Shown piece after piece: positions 57,480-64,000 of a stretch of 64,000 nucleotides of DNA (position 1 is its first letter; each line of letters starts with the position of its first letter). The translations under genes were made by a program, and so were the position numbers. This stretch comes from Pseudomonadota bacterium. Its GTDB lineage: Bacteria > Pseudomonadota > Alphaproteobacteria > Rhizobiales > Hyphomicrobiaceae. The stretch is taken from positions 16,036 to 80,035 of the forward strand of contig JAEWIJ010000056.1 in NCBI GenBank assembly GCA_023387235.1, in the 5' to 3' direction. The notes below the pieces were generated by a model, which searched no databases, was not told the origin of the DNA, and saw nothing but the letters and a program-made list of their open reading frames with translations.

Positions 57480-59234
57480 ATGTCGAAGGATGGCGTCATC
57501 CGGCTCAAGGAGCTGCTCTTCGACAAGGAGAGCCGCGAGCTCGACGCACTTGCGCAGCGCCTCGCCGCGGTCGCCGAACGCGCCGGCACCGACGCGAGCT
57601 TCCGGAGCAGCGTCGCCGCGACGCTGGAAGGCGCGCTGCGCGACGCCGAAGCCGCCAACCACCATCAGGTCTCCGATGCACTCGCGCCGCTCGTCGTGCG
57701 CACCGTGCGCTCGGAGGTCGAAGCCAGCAGCGACGCGCTGCCGGCGAAGCTCTATCCGCACATCGGCGTCATGGTGCGCGACTATGTGCGGAGCGCCATC
57801 CGCGACCTCATGGAGGACATCAATCGTCGCCTCGAGGACGGCCTGACGAAGAACCGCCTCTCGCTCCGCCTCAGGAGTTGGACGACCGGCCGCCCCATGG
57901 CCGAGCTTGCGCTTGCGGACACGGACCGCTTCGAGGTCGACGAGCTTCATCTCATCCGACGCGGCTCGGGTGAGCTGCTCGCGCACTGGCGCCGTTCGAA
58001 TGCCGGAAACCCAGCAGACGCCCTGCCGGATGGCAAGGATGCCCTGCTGAGCGGCCTGCTCACCGCGATGACCGCCTTCATCGAGGAAGTATACGAGGCC
58101 GAGAAGGCAGGTCTTCGCACGATCGACTTCGGCGGTCACACCATCTATCTGCGTGGCTCACCGCTTCACCTCCTTTCGGCCAAATCGCGTGGTCAGGCGG
58201 CCGCCGGGGTGCACACCCTTCTCGACGACGAGTTCCTTCGCGCGCTCGAAGCGAATGGCCGGACACCCGACCTCGCGGCCCTTGCCGCCCGCCTCGAAGC
58301 CGGCATCGCGGAGCGGCAGAAAAATCTGCGCGAGGCACAGCGCCGGTCCGGGATGCGCCCTCTACGCTTTGTGCTCTGGCTGCTGGCCTTGGCGCTCGCG
58401 GCGTACTTCGGCTGGCAAGGCTATGTTACATACAGGACCAGCACGCTGCAGGCTGCCGTCGACAAGGTCATCGCCGGGACACCGGGCCTTAAGGGTTATC
58501 CGACGCAGGCAACGGTCGAGCGCGGCGGTGCACGGATCGAGGTCAGCGGCCTCGCGCCTTCGGGCGATACGCGCGCGGACATCCTGAAGCGTCTCGGCGA
58601 GGTCGCCCCCGCCTCAACGATCACTGAAGCCATAGGCGTCGTTCCCGGCGCCGAAAGCGCGCATCTTGCCGATGAGGCTGCGCGCACGCGCGAGCGCCTC
58701 GCGGCTCTCGAAGCGCGTCTCGAAACCATGGCCGCGCCCCTTGCCGGCCTCACCACGTCCATGGAGGGCGTGAACGCGTCACTCGAGGCCGTCGCGCGTT
58801 CGGCTGCCGTCGACGCGGAACTGCAAAGTCTTCGCAAGGAAATCGCAGCACTCGCTCCGAAGACAGATCCGCGCGCTGACCTGGAGAACTGGCTGCGGAC
58901 ACACGCCATCTTCTTCTCCGAGGATACGACGTACAGCGCCCCCGAGCGAACCGATGCGGCCCTCGATGCGCTCGCCAAGCTCATGCGCGGCACCGATACC
59001 GTCGTGCGCATCGTCGGCTACACGGACGAGCGCGGGACCAACGATCGCAATCTCGCGCTGGCGCAGGCCCGCGCCGATCGCGTGGCCGCCGACCTCGCAC
59101 GCCGGGGCGTCGATCCTTCCCGCCTGAAAACCATCGGACGGACGTCCGTCCTCGACATCAGCCAGCGGAGCGGCGCCTCAAGTCCCAACCGGCGCGTCGT
59201 TTTCGAACCTGCCTTCGTCGGCGAAGTCCCATGA
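57480..59234 (+). CDS. Membrane protein with large cytosolic domain, BON domain and OmpA C-terminus
   Basis: The 584-residue protein has no signal peptide. Residues 1-290 form an unrecognised, mostly helical and likely cytoplasmic part containing IDFGGHTIYLRGSPLHLLSA. One membrane helix follows near 295-315 (FVLWLLALALAAYFGW). Beyond it come a BON-like repeat (LQAAVDKVIAGTPGLKG, then IEVSGLAPSG), a coiled coil (about 390-455), and an OmpA/MotB peptidoglycan-binding domain with VRIVGYTDERGTNDRNLALA and SSPNRRVVFEP. It would link cytoplasm to cell wall through the inner membrane. The next gene, a Rab-like GTPase, overlaps its stop by four bases, which suggests a GTPase-controlled function. Confidence 0.82.
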   Translation: MSKDGVIRLKELLFDKESRELDALAQRLAAVAERAGTDASFRSSVAATLEGALRDAEAANHHQVSDALAPLVVRTVRSEVEASSDALPAKLYPHIGVMVRDYVRSAIRDLMEDINRRLEDGLTKNRLSLRLRSWTTGRPMAELALADTDRFEVDELHLIRRGSGELLAHWRRSNAGNPADALPDGKDALLSGLLTAMTAFIEEVYEAEKAGLRTIDFGGHTIYLRGSPLHLLSAKSRGQAAAGVHTLLDDEFLRALEANGRTPDLAALAARLEAGIAERQKNLREAQRRSGMRPLRFVLWLLALALAAYFGWQGYVTYRTSTLQAAVDKVIAGTPGLKGYPTQATVERGGARIEVSGLAPSGDTRADILKRLGEVAPASTITEAIGVVPGAESAHLADEAARTRERLAALEARLETMAAPLAGLTTSMEGVNASLEAVARSAAVDAELQSLRKEIAALAPKTDPRADLENWLRTHAIFFSEDTTYSAPERTDAALDALAKLMRGTDTVVRIVGYTDERGTNDRNLALAQARADRVAADLARRGVDPSRLKTIGRTSVLDISQRSGASSPNRRVVFEPAFVGEVP

Positions 59235-59743
59235 TCTCGCGGAAGATCATGTTGCTCGGCGAGATCGGCGTCGGCAAGACCTCGCTCATTCGCCGGCTCG
59301 TGGAGGGACGCTTCGAGACCGAGTACAAATCGACTTTCGGCGTCGAGCTTTATCGCGTGCCGATCACGCGAGCAGGGCCGAACCGGGACCAGGCCATCGA
59401 GCTCATCGTCTGGGACACCGACGGCAATTTCGGGCAAAGCATCTTCCGCCACGTCTACATCAAGGGTGCTTCAGCTGCGCTCATCATCGGCGATCTCAAG
59501 CGGCGCGCGACGCTGGAGGCCATGGTGAGCCTCGCGGAGAATTTCCAGGAGGCGCTGCCCGGCCGCCACTTCTCATTCATCGCCAACAAGAGCGATCTGA
59601 TTGCCGATGGCGAAGCCGCCGAGTTGCCGGCCAAACTGCGGGAAGCGCGCCAGCCGGTCCTGCTCACCTCCGCAAAAACAGGTGCCAATGTCGAGGACAC
59701 CTTCATCGACGCCGCCACCTCGATCCTCCGCCGTGACACCTGA
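59231..59743 (+). CDS. Rab/Ras-like small GTPase
   Basis: The 170-residue protein is a Ras-superfamily GTPase of eukaryote-like form. P-loop GEIGVGKTS is at 10-18, the switch I Thr is in KSTFGVE (Thr35), G3 is WDTDGN at 61-66, G4 is NKSD at 119-122, and G5 is SAK at 147-149. In G3 the usual WDTAGQ is changed: Ala to Asp and the catalytic Gln to Asn, so intrinsic GTP hydrolysis may be slow or need an activator. No C-terminal lipidation Cys is present. It overlaps the OmpA gene by four bases at its start (ATGA) and the kinase gene by 11 at its end, giving very tight coupling. Membrane recruitment probably goes through the OmpA partner. Confidence 0.9.
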   Translation: MISRKIMLLGEIGVGKTSLIRRLVEGRFETEYKSTFGVELYRVPITRAGPNRDQAIELIVWDTDGNFGQSIFRHVYIKGASAALIIGDLKRRATLEAMVSLAENFQEALPGRHFSFIANKSDLIADGEAAELPAKLREARQPVLLTSAKTGANVEDTFIDAATSILRRDT

Positions 59744-60893
59744 CGAGCGGACACAGGAGACGGAGCCTCTTCTCGCCGCCGGCCGTTTTCTGGCGGGGCG
59801 GCGCTCCTTCGGCATGATCTGGATGGATCGGGATCTCATCGTGCGCCGCAGTTTCGGCTCGCTCGTCGATTTCGTAGCGACCGATCGGCCGGTCACCGAG
59901 AGCATCATGGCGCTCATCGGCTTCGAGGCGGAATTCGTCGCGTTGCGTACCGGGGCAGGCGACCCTCTCACCATCCCGAACGTTCTCATGAACGTCGGAC
60001 CGGATGCCGTGGCCGCGCCGCCGCAGCGCATCAGTCTCGACATCTACTGGGACGAAGACGCCGCCTGCTATCTGATGCTCGTGCGCAATGTCGTGGATCA
60101 CTCCTCGCTCGAATCCGAGCTCAGGACCCAGATGCGCCTCAGGGCCATGGCCGAGGCCGAGGTCGTCGAGAAGAGCGAGGCCATCCAGCGCGCCAACCAG
60201 GAGCTGGCGCTCGTCAATCGCGATCTCGAAGAGTTCGCCTACGTCATCTCGCACGATCTCAAGGCGCCGCTGCGCGCGCTACGCTTCGATGCTGCCGATG
60301 CCGACCGCGCCCTGACCGTGCGGGATCTCGACGCCGTCGGCGCGAAGCTCGCCGCGATGCGCGATCATCAGGCCAGAATGCTGGCGATGCTCAACGGTCT
60401 CTTCGAATATGCGCGTGCCGGACGCAAGATCGAGGGCGTGGCGATGGCCGATACGCGCCGGCTTGCCGAGGACGTCATAGCTGGGCTCGCGCCGCCCGCC
60501 GACATGACAATCACCATCGAAGGCACCTGGCCTCACCTGATGACATTGGCCGCGCCGCTGGAGCTTGTCTTGCGCAATCTCGTCGGCAACGCCATCAAGC
60601 ATCACGACCGGCCGGACGGTCGCATCCTGCTCGCCGCGCGCCTCGGCGAGGACACGCTCGACATCACCGTCCGCGACGACGGTCCGGGCATTCCCCCCGA
60701 GTGGCATGAGGCGGTTTTCCTGCCCTTCCGCAGGATGGATGAAAAAGACGACGGCGACAGCTCCGGCATGGGCCTCGCCCTCGTGCGGCGCACGCTCGAT
60801 CGCATCGGCGGCAGCATCCGCCTGCAGTCCGAGGCACCGTCGGAGCGCGGCACGATCTTCCACGTGCGCTGGCCGTGCATCATCGCGGCGTGA
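59733..60893 (+). CDS. PAS-type sensor histidine kinase
   Basis: The 386-residue cytoplasmic kinase has no membrane helix. An N-terminal region of about 130 residues (SFGMIWMDRDLIVRRSFG and after) resembles a PAS sensor. It is followed by a coiled linker and the HisKA box FAYVISHDLKAPLRAL with phospho-acceptor His174. The ATPase domain has N-box NLVGNAIKHHD, G1 DDGPGIPPEWHEAVF, F-box-like LPFRRMDE and G2 GMGLALVRR. The HisKA and domain order are of the bacteriophytochrome-like type. It begins with GTG 59733, inside the GTPase gene, and ends near the converging hypothetical. No response regulator is adjacent. Confidence 0.88.
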   Translation: MTPDERTQETEPLLAAGRFLAGRRSFGMIWMDRDLIVRRSFGSLVDFVATDRPVTESIMALIGFEAEFVALRTGAGDPLTIPNVLMNVGPDAVAAPPQRISLDIYWDEDAACYLMLVRNVVDHSSLESELRTQMRLRAMAEAEVVEKSEAIQRANQELALVNRDLEEFAYVISHDLKAPLRALRFDAADADRALTVRDLDAVGAKLAAMRDHQARMLAMLNGLFEYARAGRKIEGVAMADTRRLAEDVIAGLAPPADMTITIEGTWPHLMTLAAPLELVLRNLVGNAIKHHDRPDGRILLAARLGEDTLDITVRDDGPGIPPEWHEAVFLPFRRMDEKDDGDSSGMGLALVRRTLDRIGGSIRLQSEAPSERGTIFHVRWPCIIAA

Positions 60894-60913
60894 GAAACCT
60901 GAAGTCCCTGCGC

Positions 60914-61192
60914 CTAATTCGCCTTCACAAGCTTCGGCGATGATGCCGCGTCCCGCTTGTCGCGCTCGCGCGGCGGGGGCACGCGCATCTCGCTCGCCTT
61001 GCCGTGTACCGCCACGCGCTTGCCATGCACGGCCAGCAGGCACTCGGCATAGAGATCGAGGAGGTAGGTGCGAAACTCATCGCTCGATGGCGCCGGCCGG
61101 CGGGGATCATCGAGAAGAATGTCGCGCATGAGATCATAGGCGACCGCAGCCGGGCACGTGCGGTCGGCGGCGAGGCTCACGTCGTGGGTCAT
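60914..61192 (-). CDS. Small hypothetical protein
   Basis: The 92-residue protein is unrecognised. It has a helical core (VAYDLMRDILLDDP and EFRTYLLDLYAECLLAVHGK) and a charged Pro/Arg/Lys tail. No signal peptide. It is tail-to-tail with the kinase gene (20-base gap) and 66 bases from the next minus-strand small gene. Coding is plausible because composition matches a folded cytosolic protein. Confidence 0.5.
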   Translation of the reverse strand: MTHDVSLAADRTCPAAVAYDLMRDILLDDPRRPAPSSDEFRTYLLDLYAECLLAVHGKRVAVHGKASEMRVPPPRERDKRDAASSPKLVKAN

Positions 61193-61258
61193 GAAGGACG
61201 TCCTTGTGCGTCGGTCGTGTGCGATGTTGGCGCGAGGCGGCTCGTCGGCGCTTCGGGC

Positions 61259-61498
61259 TCAGCTTGTCGTCTTCCGGCGATGCGGAAAGCCCGGCTGCGA
61301 GGGGCTGCGCTTGAAGCTGAGCGTGAGGCTGCCGTCGGTCAGCTCCGAGCACTCGACGCGGGCGACAAATGGGTCAGACGCTTCGATCTTCGCGGCCTCG
61401 ACACAGGCCGCAACGGTCTCGAATGGCTTGAGGTTCACACTGTGCTCCCCACTCGGCAGCGAAAGCAGCGTGATCATGACAATGATGTTTGGATCCAT
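61259..61498 (-). CDS. Small hypothetical protein
   Basis: The 79-residue protein starts with a hydrophobic stretch (NIIVMITLLSLPSGEHSV) that is too short for a firm signal call, followed by LKPFETVAACVEAAKIEA and VARVECSELTDGSLTLSF. The two Cys and the alternating pattern suggest a small beta-alpha domain. I recognise no family. Codon usage is as in neighbours. Confidence 0.45.
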   Translation of the reverse strand: MDPNIIVMITLLSLPSGEHSVNLKPFETVAACVEAAKIEASDPFVARVECSELTDGSLTLSFKRSPSQPGFPHRRKTTS

Positions 61499-61727
61499 GG
61501 CTGGTCCACCTGCGCACGGGTTGGCGTTCGGAGCGGCATGCCGCTCCCCTGGACGCAGAACGCGATGGCAAGCCCCCGCTCCCCACCTTGCCGGGCAAAG
61601 ACGCGCACGTCCCCCCTGACCCGACCTTGGCCCGCGGCCCGAATCGCCGCGACGCCCGAGGGCAGTAGGCTGTTAAAAAATGGCAAGAATTCGAGCGCCT
61701 TAGGCTCGAACTGGTCATTTGCAGCGT

Positions 61728-62558
61728 TCAGATTCCGCCGATCACGCTGACGACGAAACGCGCGCCCATGGTCGCGAGCAGAAGGCCGAAGCCGATTTCG
61801 AGCTTGCGGCGCGAGATGCCATGCGCGACGCGCACGCCCCAGGGTGCGGCGAGCACGCCGGTCGGGATCAGCGCCGCCGCGCCTATGAGGCTGACATAGC
61901 CCACTGTGAGAGGCAGCGGCACCGGCTCGCCCCAGCCGGCCCACATGAAGCCGATCGCGCCAGGAATGGCGATCAGAGGCCCGACGCCGGCAGCCGTGCC
62001 GACGGCCGTCTGGATGGAGCGCCCATAGAGCGTGAGCATCGTGGTGATCAGAGCGCCGCCGCCGATGCTGAGCAGCGTCGAGATCGTCCCCGTGAGGAGG
62101 CCCCAAAGCTCGACCAGCGGGCGCGGCGGCAGCGTCTCGCCGAGTCGCCACGTATCGCGGCCGAACCAGAGCTTCGCCGCCATGGTGAAGGAGAATGTGA
62201 TCCAGACCCATTTGAGCGCCGTGCCGGAAGATTCGCTCGCGATCACGGCGCCGAGCACGACGCCCGCGATCACGGCCGGCGCGAGGCGCCACCATGCCTC
62301 CATATCGACACCGCCACGCGCACGATGCGCCAGAAACGAGCGCGTGCTCGTCGGAATCATGACCGCCAGCGACGTGCCGAGCGCCAGATGCATGCGGATC
62401 GCGGGATCGACGCCGAGGAAGGAGAAGACCTCGTACAGTACCGGCGCTGCGATGCCGCCGCCGCCAATGCCGAATAGGCCGACCAGGAAACCCATGGCAA
62501 TGCCGGCAGCCGCCAGCGCGGCCGCAACGCCCAGGAGTTCCAGCACCGAGATTTCCAC
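61728..62558 (-). CDS. TauE/SafE family permease
   Basis: The 276-residue integral membrane protein belongs to the TauE/SafE family of putative sulfite or organosulfonate exporters. Two homologous halves each begin with a glycine-rich helix: MGFLVGLFGIGGGGIAAPVL and ISTLLSIGGGALITTMLTLY. About eight membrane helices are predicted. Its start is uncertain; GTG 62558 (VEISVLELLG) is chosen because upstream residues of the ATG frame at 62585 are not membrane-like. The substrate is not apparent; the arylsulfatase 25 kb away shows only that sulfur compounds are handled in this organism. Confidence 0.88.
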   Translation of the reverse strand: MEISVLELLGVAAALAAAGIAMGFLVGLFGIGGGGIAAPVLYEVFSFLGVDPAIRMHLALGTSLAVMIPTSTRSFLAHRARGGVDMEAWWRLAPAVIAGVVLGAVIASESSGTALKWVWITFSFTMAAKLWFGRDTWRLGETLPPRPLVELWGLLTGTISTLLSIGGGALITTMLTLYGRSIQTAVGTAAGVGPLIAIPGAIGFMWAGWGEPVPLPLTVGYVSLIGAAALIPTGVLAAPWGVRVAHGISRRKLEIGFGLLLATMGARFVVSVIGGI

Positions 62559-62858
62559 GCCACCCCGCCCGTTTGCCGGCCGCACCCCTCGGCCCGGCTC
62601 ATTATCGCGGCCAAGCGATGCCGGTGGGCACGCCGGGTGTCAATGCAGAGCGGCCGCCAACGGACCCTGCGCACGGCCGTCATGCATTGCACGCGCCTTT
62701 GGATAAAGTCCTTTCGCCGCGGCGGTGCCCCTGAAGTGCCCCAGATTAGCCCGCGTTCTAATCAACTTTTAACTCCCTCGGCTGCTAATGGACGGACGAG
62801 CTCGCGCATACCGGACCGTATCAAGCGGCTCCGCCATGAGGTTCCAGAAGGACGTCAC
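62559..62858. other. Divergent intergenic region
   Basis: About 300 bases separate the TauE/SafE start and the hypothetical gene at 62859. An AGAAGGA ribosome binding site sits right before the latter. No terminator, repeat or regulator site is evident. Confidence 0.35.
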
Positions 62859-63443
62859 ATGCAGATCAAGGTGCCCCCCGGAAATAACGACGATCTCCTG
62901 GAAGCCCGTGAGCAGCGCCTGATGGCCTTCACGGCCGACGGCATCGAAGGGAGCGCCGCTTCGGGGACGTACACAGGCCGGGCCACCATTCTCGCCGTTG
63001 CGCGCTCCATCGACAGCCCGGTGGCACGCGCGCTCATCGCTCTCCAGCCGACTCTTGCCAATAAAGGGATGACAGCACGCCTCGTCATCGCCGAGGAGGA
63101 CGCGGCACTCGAGATCTTCATCGGCCAGAGCGCCGGCGGTCATTTCGAAGTCCGCATCGCGCGCGATCCCCGCCTGCGCGATGCTCATGAGCAGCTCATC
63201 GTCGGCAGCACCTCGGTCTGGTTCGGTGACAGCCTGCGCCGGGACATTCACCGGCGCGATCTCTTCGAGCAGTTCCTTGCCGACGCGCCCGAGGCCGCAC
63301 GTGCCGCGGCCCATGGCTTCGAGAAACTCTGGCTCAGAACCGAGCCCTGTCATGCGCTGCCGGCCCTCGCGGCCGATAGCCTGAGCGCGCCCCCAGGCCG
63401 CAAGACCGGAAACACGGGCCCCACAGGCACTGTCCTCTGCTGA
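62859..63443 (+). CDS. Hypothetical protein
   Basis: The 194-residue protein is not recognised. It is soluble with a mixed fold: GTYTGRATILAVARSIDSPV, RLVIAEEDAALEIFIG and FEVRIARDPRLRDAHEQLIV suggest an alternating alpha-beta domain with a Trp-containing SVWFGDSLRRD motif; the C-terminus is Pro/Gly-rich. The ATG at 62859 is supported by AGAAGGA directly upstream; the same frame is open earlier but the extension looks non-coding. It precedes the tRNA-Arg gene by about 105 bases. Confidence 0.6.
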   Translation: MQIKVPPGNNDDLLEAREQRLMAFTADGIEGSAASGTYTGRATILAVARSIDSPVARALIALQPTLANKGMTARLVIAEEDAALEIFIGQSAGGHFEVRIARDPRLRDAHEQLIVGSTSVWFGDSLRRDIHRRDLFEQFLADAPEAARAAAHGFEKLWLRTEPCHALPALAADSLSAPPGRKTGNTGPTGTVLC

Positions 63444-63548
63444 TAGCCCACCGCACACCGGGATGCACCCCGGGCCGGTCGAGGCCTGGATCGCGATCGA
63501 CGGTACGTTTGCCCTTGGACCGCCTATGCTGTATCAGATGCGGTCTCA

Positions 63549-63625
63549 GCACCCGTAGCTCAGCTGGATAGAGTGTCGCCCTCCGAAGGCGAAGGTCGTA
63601 GGTTCGAATCCTACCGGGTGCGCCA
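63549..63625 (+). tRNA. tRNA-Arg(CCG)
   Basis: A 77-base cloverleaf with encoded CCA: acceptor GCACCCG/CGGGTGC, D-arm TAGCTCAGCTGGATAGA, anticodon loop CTCCGAA on the TCGCC/GGCGA stem (anticodon CCG, decoding CGG), and T-arm GGTTCGAATCC. Confidence 0.97.
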
Positions 63626-63724
63626 GTTCTCCGTTGCAGCGATTTCAAGACAGCCATTTCGCAACTACCCGCGCTGTGCGCCGTGTCACAAAAGCTTTAA
63701 GTGCGCGAACTAAGAGCACGAGCC

Positions 63725-64000
63725 ATGCTCGCTGCTCAGCCCGTCCAGGATGCCCTCGATGCGCGCGCGATTGCCGCGCGCCAGAAAATCATGCGCATCT
63801 GCGCGCAAGCGAGCGAAGCGGAGCTAACCGCTGCCCTGGATGCGCTCGAGCCGCGTCCTGAAGCAGTCGACGTGCGCCCTCCCGAGACGGGCCTCGTAAT
63901 GCTGCGCGGCCGGATCGGCGGCAGCGGCGCACCCTTCAATGTCGGCGAGGCGACGGTCACCCGCGCGGTCGTCCGGCTCGGCACGGGCGAGACGGGCTTT
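63725..64000 (+). CDS. phnG: Phosphonate C-P lyase subunit PhnG, 3' end cut by window edge
   Basis: The first 92 residues are present. The sequence IAARQKIMRICAQASEAELT is the usual helical N-terminus, and ETGLVMLRGRIGGSGAPFNV then GEATVTRAVVRLG is the family hallmark (LVM-RGR-GG-GAPFN-GE-TVTR). PhnG belongs to the PhnGHIJ core complex, which breaks the carbon-phosphorus bond of alkylphosphonates under phosphate starvation. It opens the phn operon beyond the right edge. I did not find a good Pho box upstream. Confidence 0.9.
   Translation, partial: MLAAQPVQDALDARAIAARQKIMRICAQASEAELTAALDALEPRPEAVDVRPPETGLVMLRGRIGGSGAPFNVGEATVTRAVVRLGTGETGF

Noticed and set aside
63626..63724. Pho box upstream of phnG
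   Set aside because: No pair of CTGTCAT-like repeats at the expected spacing could be found.

Overview
The window looks like chromosomal DNA of a GC-rich alphaproteobacterium, most likely of the order Hyphomicrobiales. The evidence is gene content: cobalamin-riboswitch control of B12-independent enzymes, single-chain methylmalonyl-CoA mutase, a benzoyl-CoA epoxidase reductase (BoxA), TRAP transporter genes, AroQ-AccB-AccC synteny, PhnG, and strong G/C preference at third codon positions. Genus cannot be read from the sequence alone. All assignments come from reading translations and motifs; no database search was run.

Layout. (1) 1-12.6 kb: a cell-surface polysaccharide or glycolipid island with an acyltransferase, four methyltransferases of different families, glycosyltransferases of GT4, GT2 and GT92-like types, an uncharacterised glycosyltransferase-like protein, an MsbA-type ABC exporter and a lipid kinase. 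(2) 12.9-17.7 kb: a redox cluster made of a NirB-like FAD/[2Fe-2S] protein fused to a membrane domain, a cytochrome with eleven predicted hemes, a Tll0287-like monoheme protein and a globin. (3) 17.8-24.5 kb: polyphosphate kinase 2, then the complete branched-chain 2-oxoacid dehydrogenase operon (E1a, E1b, E2, E3) and a secreted peroxiredoxin. (4) 24.5-28.5 kb: a TRAP transporter between a broken amidohydrolase and a broken tyrosine recombinase, probably acquired laterally. (5) 28.7-37.2 kb: a B12-sparing block. One cobalamin riboswitch precedes a small ORF and a frameshifted metE; a second precedes nrdA-nrdB, whose NrdB has the Phe and Glu substitutions of class Ic (Mn/Fe) enzymes; a nitrilase lies between. 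(6) 37.3-42.4 kb: an arylsulfatase, a remnant of a second one, an alpha/beta hydrolase with a Cys in the nucleophile position, and a divergent LysR regulator. (7) 42.7-52.2 kb: tRNA-Gly, small proteins, methylmalonyl-CoA mutase, an M48 protease, a DsbA-like protein, aroQ-accB-accC and a stand-alone Hint-domain protein. (8) 52.4-56.8 kb: acyl-CoA carboxylase alpha chain and a cupin-boxA-SDR operon. (9) 57.1-60.9 kb: a tightly coupled operon encoding a coiled-coil protein, a membrane BON/OmpA protein, a Rab-like small GTPase and a histidine kinase. This is the best candidate for an undescribed system. (10) 60.9-64 kb: small hypotheticals, a TauE/SafE permease, tRNA-Arg and the start of phnG.

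Physiologically, the 2-oxoacid dehydrogenase, the biotin-dependent acyl-CoA carboxylase and B12-dependent methylmalonyl-CoA mutase fit together for branched-chain amino acid and propionate catabolism. The riboswitched NrdAB and MetE are the enzymes such a cell would use when cobalamin is scarce, and the broken metE suggests that this strain now relies on a B12-dependent methionine synthase.
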